Source of the DNA: Tannerellaceae bacterium
GTDB lineage: Bacteria > Bacteroidota > Bacteroidia > Bacteroidales > Tannerellaceae
Reading direction: 5' to 3'
Length of the DNA: 5,452 nt
Assembly (NCBI GenBank): GCA_031279915.1
Contig: JAITHO010000040.1
Coordinates: 1 to 5,452 of the forward strand
Part shown: in pieces, positions 1 to 5,452 of the stretch
Layout: every line of letters begins with the position of its first letter
How positions within the stretch are numbered: the stretch's first letter is position 1
The notes under the pieces: generated by a model
Seen by the model: only the letters and a program-made list of their open reading frames with translations
Databases searched by the model: none
What the model was told of the DNA's origin: nothing
Position numbers and translations under genes: made by a program

Positions 1-24
1 TCCCAGCCGCGACCGGCTTAATGC

Positions 25-63
25 ATTAAGGGCCTCAAGGATTTATACCTGGAGGCCCTTAAT
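25..63 (-). terminator. Hairpin downstream of the transglycosylase gene, probable (possibly bidirectional) terminator
   Basis: A perfect 12-bp inverted repeat pairs 25-36 (ATTAAGGGCCTC) with 52-63. After one A/G mismatch, three more pairs (38-40 with 48-50) leave a 7-base loop at 41-47. It begins 29 bases after the stop codon of the transglycosylase gene. There is no long T tract on either strand beyond the TTAAT at the stem foot, so it is not a textbook intrinsic terminator. Its position and stability make termination or 3'-end protection the likeliest role. The symmetry would let it serve a convergent gene arriving from the left edge as well. Confidence 0.6.
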
Positions 64-91
64 AGCTTGTGTTGCGACAGAGGGATCTATC

Positions 92-1072
92 TCAGTTGAC
101 AACCCATCGGGAGTCGTGCACGTAGGTGTTCGGCTGCCGATAGTGGAGGTCGTCGGCGTCTGGAATCTGGAGGGTGAAGGTTTTGCCGCCGGTGACGAGC
201 TTTCGGTCGCGCAGCCAGGGATTGAATCGCTTGAGGTCGGCGTAGGTGATGCCTTGGCTACGGGCGAATGCGGATAGGTCGGCTATATCAGATTTGACAG
301 GGACGTCGCGGGTGCGTATGGGTTTGTAGAGCATCTGCGGATTGACGACGAATCCGTACTGGTATGGGCTTTCGAAGATGAGCTTGATGGCCAGGATGCG
401 ATATGGATATCGCTGAGTTTCTTCAACTAACCATAAGTCCATAGCTTCTTCAACATCTTGGCGAGACTGTTCGCCGCTGATTCGTCCCATTCCGGCATTG
501 TACGATGCGGCTACGTTCATCCAGCTTCCGTATTTGGCGTATGCTTCTTTGAGGTACTTGCATGCGGCGAGGGTTGATTTTTCGACGTGGCTTCGTTCGT
601 CGACGGTGGGGGTGATGGTGAGCCCGTATTGCCGTCCGGTGCTTTCCATGAATTGCCATATCCCTGTTGCGCGAACAACTGAGGATGCTTTGGGGTCGAG
701 ATGACTTTCGATTACGGCGAGGTACTTGAAGTCGTCGGGCACGCCGTTCCGCTTCAGTATGGGCTCGATGATGGGGAAGAAGCGGTTGGCTCGCTTGAAG
801 AGCAGCATGGTTGTGGCATGCAGATAGGTGTAGCTGCAGAGCTCTCGGTCGAGCCCTTCGTGGCGGTCGTATCGGCTGAGGTCAATGGCTTGGCCGCAAA
901 AGTTGACCTTCATGGGTAGGGTGGGCGATACGGTAAGGGATGATACAAGAGGTCGCTCGGCGGCAGCCTTTTGCGCATCTTTTGAACTGAAGAAAAGCAA
1001 TGAGAGGGCAGCGATTAGGGCTGCGGCTAGGATAGCTGAGAGGTATTTACTGAATGACTTGATCACGTACAT
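92..1072 (-). CDS. Lytic transglycosylase (GH23, MltD-like) with N-terminal signal/anchor and degenerate LysM-like C-terminus
   Basis: Predicted to cleave the MurNAc-GlcNAc glycan bond of peptidoglycan with formation of 1,6-anhydro ends, acting in the periplasm. The 326-residue protein has a hydrophobic segment at about 12-28 (uncleaved anchor or signal peptide; no lipobox cysteine nearby). The SLT domain spans about 95-240. It shows FKYLAVIESHLDP (115-127) with E122 as the expected catalytic acid, then GIWQFM (137-142), STLAA (166-170) and ASYNAG (189-194). Residues 262-304 (DLSAFARSQGITYADLKRFN to FTLQIP) resemble a worn LysM-type wall-binding module, as in other Bacteroidota transglycosylases. 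No other ATG occurs before residue 54, and the N-terminal hydrophobic segment supports this start. The start overlaps the end of the upstream secreted-protein gene by 26 bases, which suggests co-transcription and possibly coupled translation. The family call is firm; the cellular role (turnover, division or making room for an envelope complex) is unknown. Confidence 0.93.
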   Translation of the reverse strand: MYVIKSFSKYLSAILAAALIAALSLLFFSSKDAQKAAAERPLVSSLTVSPTLPMKVNFCGQAIDLSRYDRHEGLDRELCSYTYLHATTMLLFKRANRFFPIIEPILKRNGVPDDFKYLAVIESHLDPKASSVVRATGIWQFMESTGRQYGLTITPTVDERSHVEKSTLAACKYLKEAYAKYGSWMNVAASYNAGMGRISGEQSRQDVEEAMDLWLVEETQRYPYRILAIKLIFESPYQYGFVVNPQMLYKPIRTRDVPVKSDIADLSAFARSQGITYADLKRFNPWLRDRKLVTGGKTFTLQIPDADDLHYRQPNTYVHDSRWVVN

Positions 1073-2372
1073 TTTTTGGTCTTATTATATTAATGTGTCC
1101 TTTTTCTCGATAGTTTTTTCCGTCGGAGCCTTTGGCTTCTATGACGTAGAAGTATACTCCTGGGGAGACGTAGGCGCCTCCCTTTTTGCCGTCCCATCCT
1201 TGCGCGGGATCGTTCCAGCGGAAGATTTCTGCTCCCCAGCGGTTGAATATCCATCCGTTGAAGCTGATGAGGGATTTGTAGGCTACTTTGAAGATGTCGT
1301 TCACTCCTGGCGATGCTCCGGGCGAAAAGGCGTTGGGCACGTGCAGGTAGGATTCGCTTATGGCGATGGAGATGGAGTCAATGGCGAAGCATCTGCGAGA
1401 GCGATCGGCGGCTTCGAGGCGTATGGTATACGTGCCTGCCTCAGTGAAGCTGAAGTCCATGTCTCTAACGGTGGCTGCTCGTATGGTATCGCGCTTTTCT
1501 TGGTGATAGATGGTCCATCTGAACCAGTTTGCGACCGGCTCATTGGCCGCCGGACGGAAGCTTACGTAGAGCGGAGCCGAGAAGCCGCTGCCTTGATTGG
1601 ATATGTTCGGCGCTTCGTTTCGCGTGACTATTGTATCAATGCGAGCCTCTATCGCGACGGCGTTGAGGGTTTCGGTGACGTAGCTTTGCTCCATACCGAA
1701 ATGCCTCCCATACAGATCTCCCTGCAGAGCCACCTCTGTATCGAATAGCGGCGGCGGAAACGCTTGCTCAAATGGATCGCCCTCAATACTATGCTTCGCC
1801 CTGACAATAACGTATGAACGCGAAGCCTCCGACCATTCCATTGTATTATAGCTAATCTCAAAACTGCGCTGAAGCTCGCGCCTCAAACCTATGGGAGTGA
1901 AATATATCATCGGCAAAGCATCCGAGCTACCCGAAAGCCATAACTCATAGCAGGGATTGTCATTCTGCAGCAAGCCTACTGACTCGGCTCGGAAGGCATG
2001 CCGTCCGTAGTCAATGATCCAAACATATCGAGGCAGAACGCCCGGCTCTTCAACAAAGTATCCATAGCCATCGTTCACCTTCGACAATACCGAAACCGAG
2101 CCCTCCTGAGATATTCCATCCGCAACAACTTCGGCCTCCAGAGCCTTCGACGAATATCGCTTCCATACCGCATCCGCCGAAGCCGTGCAGCGAATACTCA
2201 CATCCGACGTGCCATTTACCAGCCACACCTGCAGCCGGTTCGGACTATCGTCAACAGCAAGCAAGGGCGCCACCGAACCTCCCTGAACGCTATATTGCGC
2301 CAGGGCCGACGGCAAGATAAATGTCATAAGGATTAAAACCGGAATCAACCGGCCAAGTGTTCTTCTTATCAT
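1047..2372 (-). CDS. Secreted protein with PKD-like domain and T9SS type B (gliding-motility) C-terminal sorting domain
   Basis: A 441-residue exported protein. Residues 1-25 form a signal peptide (basic MIRR, hydrophobic core 8-20, likely cleavage after SALA). Residues 26-265 match no family I recognise. Residues 267-341 are beta-rich and resemble a PKD/Ig fold (FRWTIY at 284-289, then FTEAGTYTIRLEA at 309-321). Residues 343-431 are a clear gliding-motility-associated C-terminal domain (CHU_C/TIGR04131 type): VPNAFSPG (345-352), GVNDIF (356-361), IFNRWGAEIF (375-384), GWDGK (392-396), SPGVYFYVIEAKG (403-415) and GHINIIR (425-431). In this family the domain directs export through the type IX secretion system. 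A ten-residue tail follows the usual end. The start fits the signal peptide and sits 20 bases downstream of a consensus promoter. The export route is a confident family inference; the biological role is unknown. It shares an operon with the transglycosylase that follows. Confidence 0.92.
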   Translation of the reverse strand: MIRRTLGRLIPVLILMTFILPSALAQYSVQGGSVAPLLAVDDSPNRLQVWLVNGTSDVSIRCTASADAVWKRYSSKALEAEVVADGISQEGSVSVLSKVNDGYGYFVEEPGVLPRYVWIIDYGRHAFRAESVGLLQNDNPCYELWLSGSSDALPMIYFTPIGLRRELQRSFEISYNTMEWSEASRSYVIVRAKHSIEGDPFEQAFPPPLFDTEVALQGDLYGRHFGMEQSYVTETLNAVAIEARIDTIVTRNEAPNISNQGSGFSAPLYVSFRPAANEPVANWFRWTIYHQEKRDTIRAATVRDMDFSFTEAGTYTIRLEAADRSRRCFAIDSISIAISESYLHVPNAFSPGASPGVNDIFKVAYKSLISFNGWIFNRWGAEIFRWNDPAQGWDGKKGGAYVSPGVYFYVIEAKGSDGKNYREKGHINIIRPKNVRDQVIQ

Positions 2373-2392
2373 GTTGCACTATTATTTTAATT

Positions 2393-2423
2393 CAAAAATA
2401 ATCGTTCTGCGGATAGATGCAAA
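2393..2423 (-). promoter_or_regulatory. Consensus Bacteroidota promoter for the secreted-protein/transglycosylase operon
   Basis: On the minus strand TTTG (2423-2420) is followed after exactly 19 bases by TATTTTTG (2400-2393). This is a perfect match to the Bacteroidota sigma-70-type pattern TTTG-N19-21-TAnnTTTG. The -7 box ends 20 bases before the ATG at 2372, predicting a very short AT-rich leader with no Shine-Dalgarno sequence, as is common in this phylum. The sequence match is direct; promoter activity is inferred. Confidence 0.75.
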
Positions 2424-2459
2424 CTCTCAGGATGATTTATCCGTAATCAAAGCTGAAGT

Positions 2460-2576
2460 TTACTTGCCTCCTCAGCGCCGACAGTTCGTGCACCGACCCC
2501 TCGCACGGCCATGCACCACCCCCTCGCATGATCGTGCACCAGACCCTCGTCCCTTTTTGCCTCAGAATTACTTGCC
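2460..2576. repeat. 9-bp direct repeats (TTACTTGCC) flanking a 99-bp intergenic segment
   Basis: TTACTTGCC occurs at 2460-2468 and again at 2568-2576, the second copy holding the stop codon of the Mrp-family gene. The 99 bases between them contain the 23-bp tandem repeat. The arrangement resembles a target-site duplication around a small inserted sequence. The segment has no convincing terminal inverted repeats, however, and a chance 9-bp match in a 200-base stretch is not very rare. Confidence 0.3.
2489..2553. repeat. Three-unit degenerate tandem repeat, 23-bp period
   Basis: Units start at 2489, 2512 and 2535 (the last incomplete), each beginning TGCACC and continuing into a CCCTCG block ten or eleven bases later. 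The first two also share TCGCA. The joints between units, GCACGGCCATGC (2503-2514) and GCATGATCGTGC (2526-2537), are near-palindromes differing from perfect symmetry at one base pair. The period is exact although the bases have drifted. Since 23 is not a multiple of three, this is not a protein repeat. Function unknown: a dispersed intergenic repeat, a protein-binding array and a weak RNA structure at the end of the upstream transcript are all possible. Confidence 0.6.
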
Positions 2577-3641
2577 GAGGGAGAGATTTAGGCTCTGCGC
2601 AAGGCTTTGCACAAGGGCGGCAAAGATGGGGGAGAGGGGGCTATCGAGGCGCATGACTTCCGGAATGCCGGCGTCGGAGCTCTCGCAAATGCTTTGGATG
2701 ATTGGAATTTGGGCGAGCAAGGGGATAGCGGTTTCGTTGGCAAGTAGGCTGCCTCCGCCTTGTCCGAAGAGGTAATACTTGTGGTCGGGGAGCTCGGCGG
2801 GAGTGAACCATGACATGTTCTCGATGATGCCGAGGACGCGAACGTTGACTTTGTCGTTTTGGAACATGCTGATGGCCTTGCGAGCGTCGGCAAGGGCGAT
2901 GCCTTGAGGCGTGGTGACGACGATGGCGCCTGTGAGCGAAAGGCTTTGGACGATGGTGAGATGAACGTCGCCGGTGCCCGGAGGAAGGTCGATGAGCAGC
3001 ACGTCGAGGGAGCCCCAGGCTGTGTTTTGGATGAGCTGGCGGACGGCATTGCTGGCCATCGGACCGCGCCAGATGATTGCGTCGGCGGGGGCAACGAAAT
3101 GGCCTATCGAAAGATGACTGACGCCGTAGCGATCAATGGGCTGTATGAGCTCATGTCCGTCGACCTTTTCGGCCATGGGGCGAGCATCTTCGCTTCTAAA
3201 CATCTTTGGCAGAGATGGGCCATAGATGTCGGCGTCGAGCAGGCCCACGCGGTAATTGTGCTGCGATAAGGCGATGGCGAGGTTGGCTGCCACGGAGCTT
3301 TTGCCCACTCCTCCTTTGCCGGATGCTATGGCGATGATGTTCTGCACGTTCTGCAAGTTGTTGGAGGCGGCGGATTCTGCTGTCTTGGCCGGAGGTGAGT
3401 AGGGAATAAGCTTCAGATCGAGCTTTATCTTCGAACCGAACTTCTCGGTGAGTGCCTGCTTTACGGCGCGGGCAACAGAACCTGTGAAGGCCGTGCCCGT
3501 TTTGGTGAAGGCAAGGCTGAAGCTGATATTGAAGCCATCAACATGCAGGTCGCGCAATAAACCTTCGTCGATGATGTTGCTTTTGGAGCCGGGATAGCGT
3601 ACGCGGCGGAGAGTCTGGAGAATGTCGTCGTGGCTTATCAT
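2568..3641 (-). CDS. mrp: Mrp/NBP35 (ApbC)-family P-loop ATPase, without the CxxC motif
   Basis: A 357-residue cytosolic protein, the usual length for the family, whose members bind ATP and are implicated in carrying or loading iron-sulfur clusters. Residues 4-80 form a MIP18/DUF59-type N-terminal domain. The ATPase domain begins near 100: deviant Walker A GKGGVGKSS (108-116), switch I/Walker A' LLDADIYGPSLPKMF (134-148), HLSIGHF (176-182), WRGPM (191-195), and Walker B region LLIDLPPGTGDVHLT (215-229). ENMSWF (274-279) is followed by the FGQGGG motif (292-297). Many family members have a CxxC pair just after ENMS, which binds the cluster; here the segment reads TPAELPDHKYY and the whole protein has one cysteine (C319). 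A cluster role is therefore less certain than the fold. The gene starts 6 bases after the trmB stop, so the two are very likely co-transcribed. Confidence 0.95.
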   Translation of the reverse strand: MISHDDILQTLRRVRYPGSKSNIIDEGLLRDLHVDGFNISFSLAFTKTGTAFTGSVARAVKQALTEKFGSKIKLDLKLIPYSPPAKTAESAASNNLQNVQNIIAIASGKGGVGKSSVAANLAIALSQHNYRVGLLDADIYGPSLPKMFRSEDARPMAEKVDGHELIQPIDRYGVSHLSIGHFVAPADAIIWRGPMASNAVRQLIQNTAWGSLDVLLIDLPPGTGDVHLTIVQSLSLTGAIVVTTPQGIALADARKAISMFQNDKVNVRVLGIIENMSWFTPAELPDHKYYLFGQGGGSLLANETAIPLLAQIPIIQSICESSDAGIPEVMRLDSPLSPIFAALVQSLAQSLNLSLGK

Positions 3642-3647
3642 CGTTCG

Positions 3648-4445
3648 TCAGGCTTCAAGATCGTTAAGGTTGGGGAGAATAATATTCGTGAAATGGGGTG
3701 GGGGAACGTTGCGCTTGCCGCGTCCGAAGCTTCGATAAACATCCCATTCGATCTTCACTTGCGGCTCAACGTACTGCTGCCTCTCTTCGCATACGAAGCT
3801 GAGATACTTGATCGTAAGCCCCCGCTCAATCCATTGCTGCTCGTAAAAGGTACGGATGCTAAGGAGGCCATCAACTTCGGTCGAGTGATAAAGATCCTCC
3901 GTTTGGCTAAGAATTGCGAGCCGATTAACCTTGACCATTTCGAGCGTATATTCATACAGAAACCGGCTATCCGTCTTGAGATGGATAATCCCCTTCGGAA
4001 CGAGAATCTGACGATAGAGCTCCATAAAAACGCTCGAACTTAAGCGCTTGCTATGACGTTTCATCTGAGGATCGGGAAACGTGAGCCATATCTCGCTAAT
4101 TTCCTCCGCCCCAAAAAAACTGGTGATAAACTCAATGTTGGTGCGAAGAAAAGCAACGTTAGTCATCCCCGCCTTAAACGATTCGCGCGCACCAGTCCAC
4201 ATCCGCGCACCCTTTATGTCGATGCCAATGAAATTCTTCTCCGGAAAAGCCTTCGCCAGGCCAACCGTATACTCGCCCTTCCCGCATCCAAGTTCGAGTA
4301 CAATTGGATTATGATTCTTGAAAAAAGCTTCGCTCCACCTGCCTTTGAGGTCAAAACTATTGGCGCGGAGCTTGTCGTATGGATATTGGAATACATGCGG
4401 AAATCCCTCCATTTCAGTGAACTTGATGAGTTTATTCTTTCCCAT
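3648..4445 (-). CDS. trmB: tRNA (guanine-46-N7)-methyltransferase
   Basis: Transfers a methyl group from S-adenosylmethionine to N7 of G46 in the variable loop of several tRNAs. The 265-residue Rossmann-fold protein shows the SAM-binding loop [12 protein letters not shown] (49-60) and the acidic strand-2 motif [11 protein letters not shown] (72-82). It also has the TrmB signature [14 protein letters not shown] (122-135), the LKTDS motif (156-160) and the C-terminal substrate-recognition motif [11 protein letters not shown] (199-209). Length and motif order are normal; the proline-rich tail ([13 protein letters not shown], 248-260) goes a little beyond the conserved core. The ATG lies 19 bases after the ftcD stop codon with no ribosome-binding site or promoter evident between them. 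The mrp gene follows 6 bases after the stop, so it is most simply the middle gene of a three-gene transcript. Confidence 0.96.
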   Translation of the reverse strand: MGKNKLIKFTEMEGFPHVFQYPYDKLRANSFDLKGRWSEAFFKNHNPIVLELGCGKGEYTVGLAKAFPEKNFIGIDIKGARMWTGARESFKAGMTNVAFLRTNIEFITSFFGAEEISEIWLTFPDPQMKRHSKRLSSSVFMELYRQILVPKGIIHLKTDSRFLYEYTLEMVKVNRLAILSQTEDLYHSTEVDGLLSIRTFYEQQWIERGLTIKYLSFVCEERQQYVEPQVKIEWDVYRSFGRGKRNVPPPHFTNIILPNLNDLEA

Positions 4446-4464
4446 AGATCGTGTAACTTAAGTT

Positions 4465-5358
4465 TTATTGGATAAGTATTTGTTGTGAATTAAAATTATC
4501 AATGCCGAGGAAATACGCCAAACTATCTGCAACGGCCTCCTGCGGCGCCATCCCAACCAGCTCGCAGCCGGCCAGCCTAACGCCAAGCTTTTGCGCCTCA
4601 GCAGCAACCGCAGCGTAAGCATGATGCATCCCCGTTTGCCGGTAATCCGTCAGATTCATCGACACCTGAACCATACCCTTCGAGCGCAGCGTCAAGCCAA
4701 TCGCCTTGCAACAAGGCAGCCCGCCGCCCGCCGCCCGAACTCTGCGAGCAATATCCTTGGCCACCCGAATATCCTCCGATGCCAAATTAACATTGAACGC
4801 AATAAGCGGCGATCGAGCCCCAACAACAGCCGCACCCGCCCTAGGATGCTTGCGCGAAGGCCCAAAATCAGGCCGCCATTCCGGCTGCAAAAGCTTGGCG
4901 TCGAGACCCTCAAATTGCCCCCGCCTCAAATCGGCCAAATTAGAACGATCCGCAGCATAAGCCGCCTTCTCATAAAGAAAAACCGGCAAAGCATAACGCT
5001 CCGCAATATCACGAGCCGTGGCACGAGCAAGCCCCACAGCCTCCTCCATGCCGCATCCACGCAGCGGAATGAAAGGAATAACGTCGGCAGCTCCCAAGCG
5101 CGGATGCTCACCGCGATGCACGTTGAGATCAATAAGCTCCACAGCAATCCCAACCGCCTCAACAATAGCCGAACGAAGCGCTTGAGGACTACCAACAACG
5201 CTCGCAACCATGCGATTATGATCCGTGTCGCAGCTATAATCAAGCAGCCTCACCCCATCCCTCTCACGGAATGCACTGAGGATTTTGTCAATAATTTGGG
5301 AATTGCGCCCTTCGCTGAAGTTAGGAACAGATTCCATGATAAGATTTTCGAGGTCCAT
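4465..5358 (-). CDS. ftcD: Glutamate formimidoyltransferase (monofunctional)
   Basis: Transfers the formimino group from N-formimino-L-glutamate to tetrahydrofolate, giving glutamate and 5-formimino-tetrahydrofolate, in the cytosolic histidine-degradation route. With the start chosen here the protein has 297 residues, the size of the transferase part alone with no cyclodeaminase domain. Motifs: ESVPNFSEGRN (9-19; most relatives have C where S10 is), DHNRMV (46-51), and HRGEHPRLGAADVIPFIPLR (81-100), where H81 corresponds to the proposed catalytic His82 of pig FTCD. YEKAA (129-133) and FNVNL (188-192) follow. An in-frame ATG exists at 5421, but the 21 extra residues are unlike the family and overlap a good promoter match. 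An ATG at 5337 would begin inside the conserved N-terminus. The ATG at 5358 is therefore preferred. No other histidine-degradation gene is visible in the window; trmB follows directly. Confidence 0.95.
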   Translation of the reverse strand: MDLENLIMESVPNFSEGRNSQIIDKILSAFRERDGVRLLDYSCDTDHNRMVASVVGSPQALRSAIVEAVGIAVELIDLNVHRGEHPRLGAADVIPFIPLRGCGMEEAVGLARATARDIAERYALPVFLYEKAAYAADRSNLADLRRGQFEGLDAKLLQPEWRPDFGPSRKHPRAGAAVVGARSPLIAFNVNLASEDIRVAKDIARRVRAAGGGLPCCKAIGLTLRSKGMVQVSMNLTDYRQTGMHHAYAAVAAEAQKLGVRLAGCELVGMAPQEAVADSLAYFLGIDNFNSQQILIQ

Positions 5359-5380
5359 TAAATTTGATTTGAGTTTTGTG

Positions 5381-5412
5381 CGAAGATAAAATAATTTCCG
5401 GAAAATTTGCAA
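5381..5412 (-). promoter_or_regulatory. Probable Bacteroidota promoter for ftcD-trmB-mrp
   Basis: On the minus strand TTG (5412-5410) is followed after 21 bases by TATCTTCG (5388-5381), seven of eight positions matching TAnnTTTG when the free positions are counted. Its downstream edge is 22 bases from the ATG at 5358. This spacing matches the arrangement seen upstream of the secreted-protein gene and argues against the longer ftcD reading frame beginning at 5421. The element is a sequence match only. Confidence 0.5.
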
Positions 5413-5452
5413 GTCGCCCAATATAAAGCAAGGAAAACACGCCTGAACTTGT

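Noticed and set aside
17..30. 14-bp perfect palindrome CTTAATGCATTAAG overlapping the left arm of the terminator hairpin
   Set aside because: AT-rich and no loop; a 14-bp palindrome is expected by chance about once in three windows of this size. An alternative fold with the hairpin is possible but unsupported.
885..1748. Long plus-strand open frame of 287 codons opposite the transglycosylase start and the sorting domain
   Set aside because: It lies antisense to two genes with clear families, has no recognisable domain, and its length follows from the codon choice of the opposite strand.
2489..2553. CRISPR array
   Set aside because: Only three units, no distinct spacers (the units are contiguous), and no cas genes in the window.
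4455..4464. 10-bp palindrome AACTTAAGTT between ftcD and trmB
   Set aside because: Short and AT-rich; too small for a terminator and no sign that it separates the two genes.
4591..5361. Plus-strand open frame of 256 codons opposite ftcD
   Set aside because: Very rich in Arg, Asn and Ser, no domain, fully antisense to ftcD; a shadow frame.
5375..5409. Divergent plus-strand promoter upstream of ftcD (TTTG at 5375-5378, AAAATTTG at 5402-5409)
   Set aside because: The spacing of 23 bases is outside the usual range, the -7 box is imperfect, and no plus-strand gene start can be seen before the window ends.
5359..5421. N-terminal extension of ftcD to the ATG at 5421
   Set aside because: The extra 21 residues are unlike the family and would overlap the -33/-7 promoter match; the ATG at 5358 gives a normal N-terminus.

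Overview
The window looks like a chromosomal segment of a member of the Bacteroidota, most likely order Bacteroidales. Four things suggest this. One protein ends in a type B C-terminal sorting domain of the type IX secretion system. Two intergenic stretches carry Bacteroidota-style promoters (TTTG / TAnnTTTG). The starts lack recognisable Shine-Dalgarno sequences. The lytic transglycosylase and the Mrp protein have the sequence style of this group. Base composition is near 50% GC by eye. Placement below order is not supported.

All five convincing genes lie on the minus strand, so transcription runs from high to low coordinates. Upstream block (5412 to 2568): a promoter at about 5381-5412 precedes ftcD (glutamate formimidoyltransferase, histidine degradation). 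It is followed after 17-19 bases by trmB (tRNA m7G46 methyltransferase) and 6 bases later by an Mrp/NBP35-type P-loop ATPase. The spacing suggests one transcript, although the three functions are not obviously related.

The 195-base gap at 2373-2567 is the most unusual stretch. It holds a three-unit degenerate 23-bp tandem repeat (2489-2553), a pair of 9-bp direct repeats flanking that segment (2460-2468 and 2568-2576), a protein-like minus-strand reading frame without a clear gene, and a perfect-consensus Bacteroidota promoter (2393-2423) facing the next gene.

Downstream block (2372 to 92): a secreted protein with a PKD-like domain and a type IX sorting domain. Its end overlaps by 26 bases the start of a periplasmic lytic transglycosylase (GH23, MltD-like). 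A hairpin at 25-63 probably ends this transcript.

No RNA gene, CRISPR array, phage or recognisable IS element was found. I see no clear new defence or mobile system. The items most worth a second look are the intergenic repeat segment, the secreted-protein/transglycosylase pair with its overlapping reading frames, and a switch in strand base composition between and within co-oriented genes.
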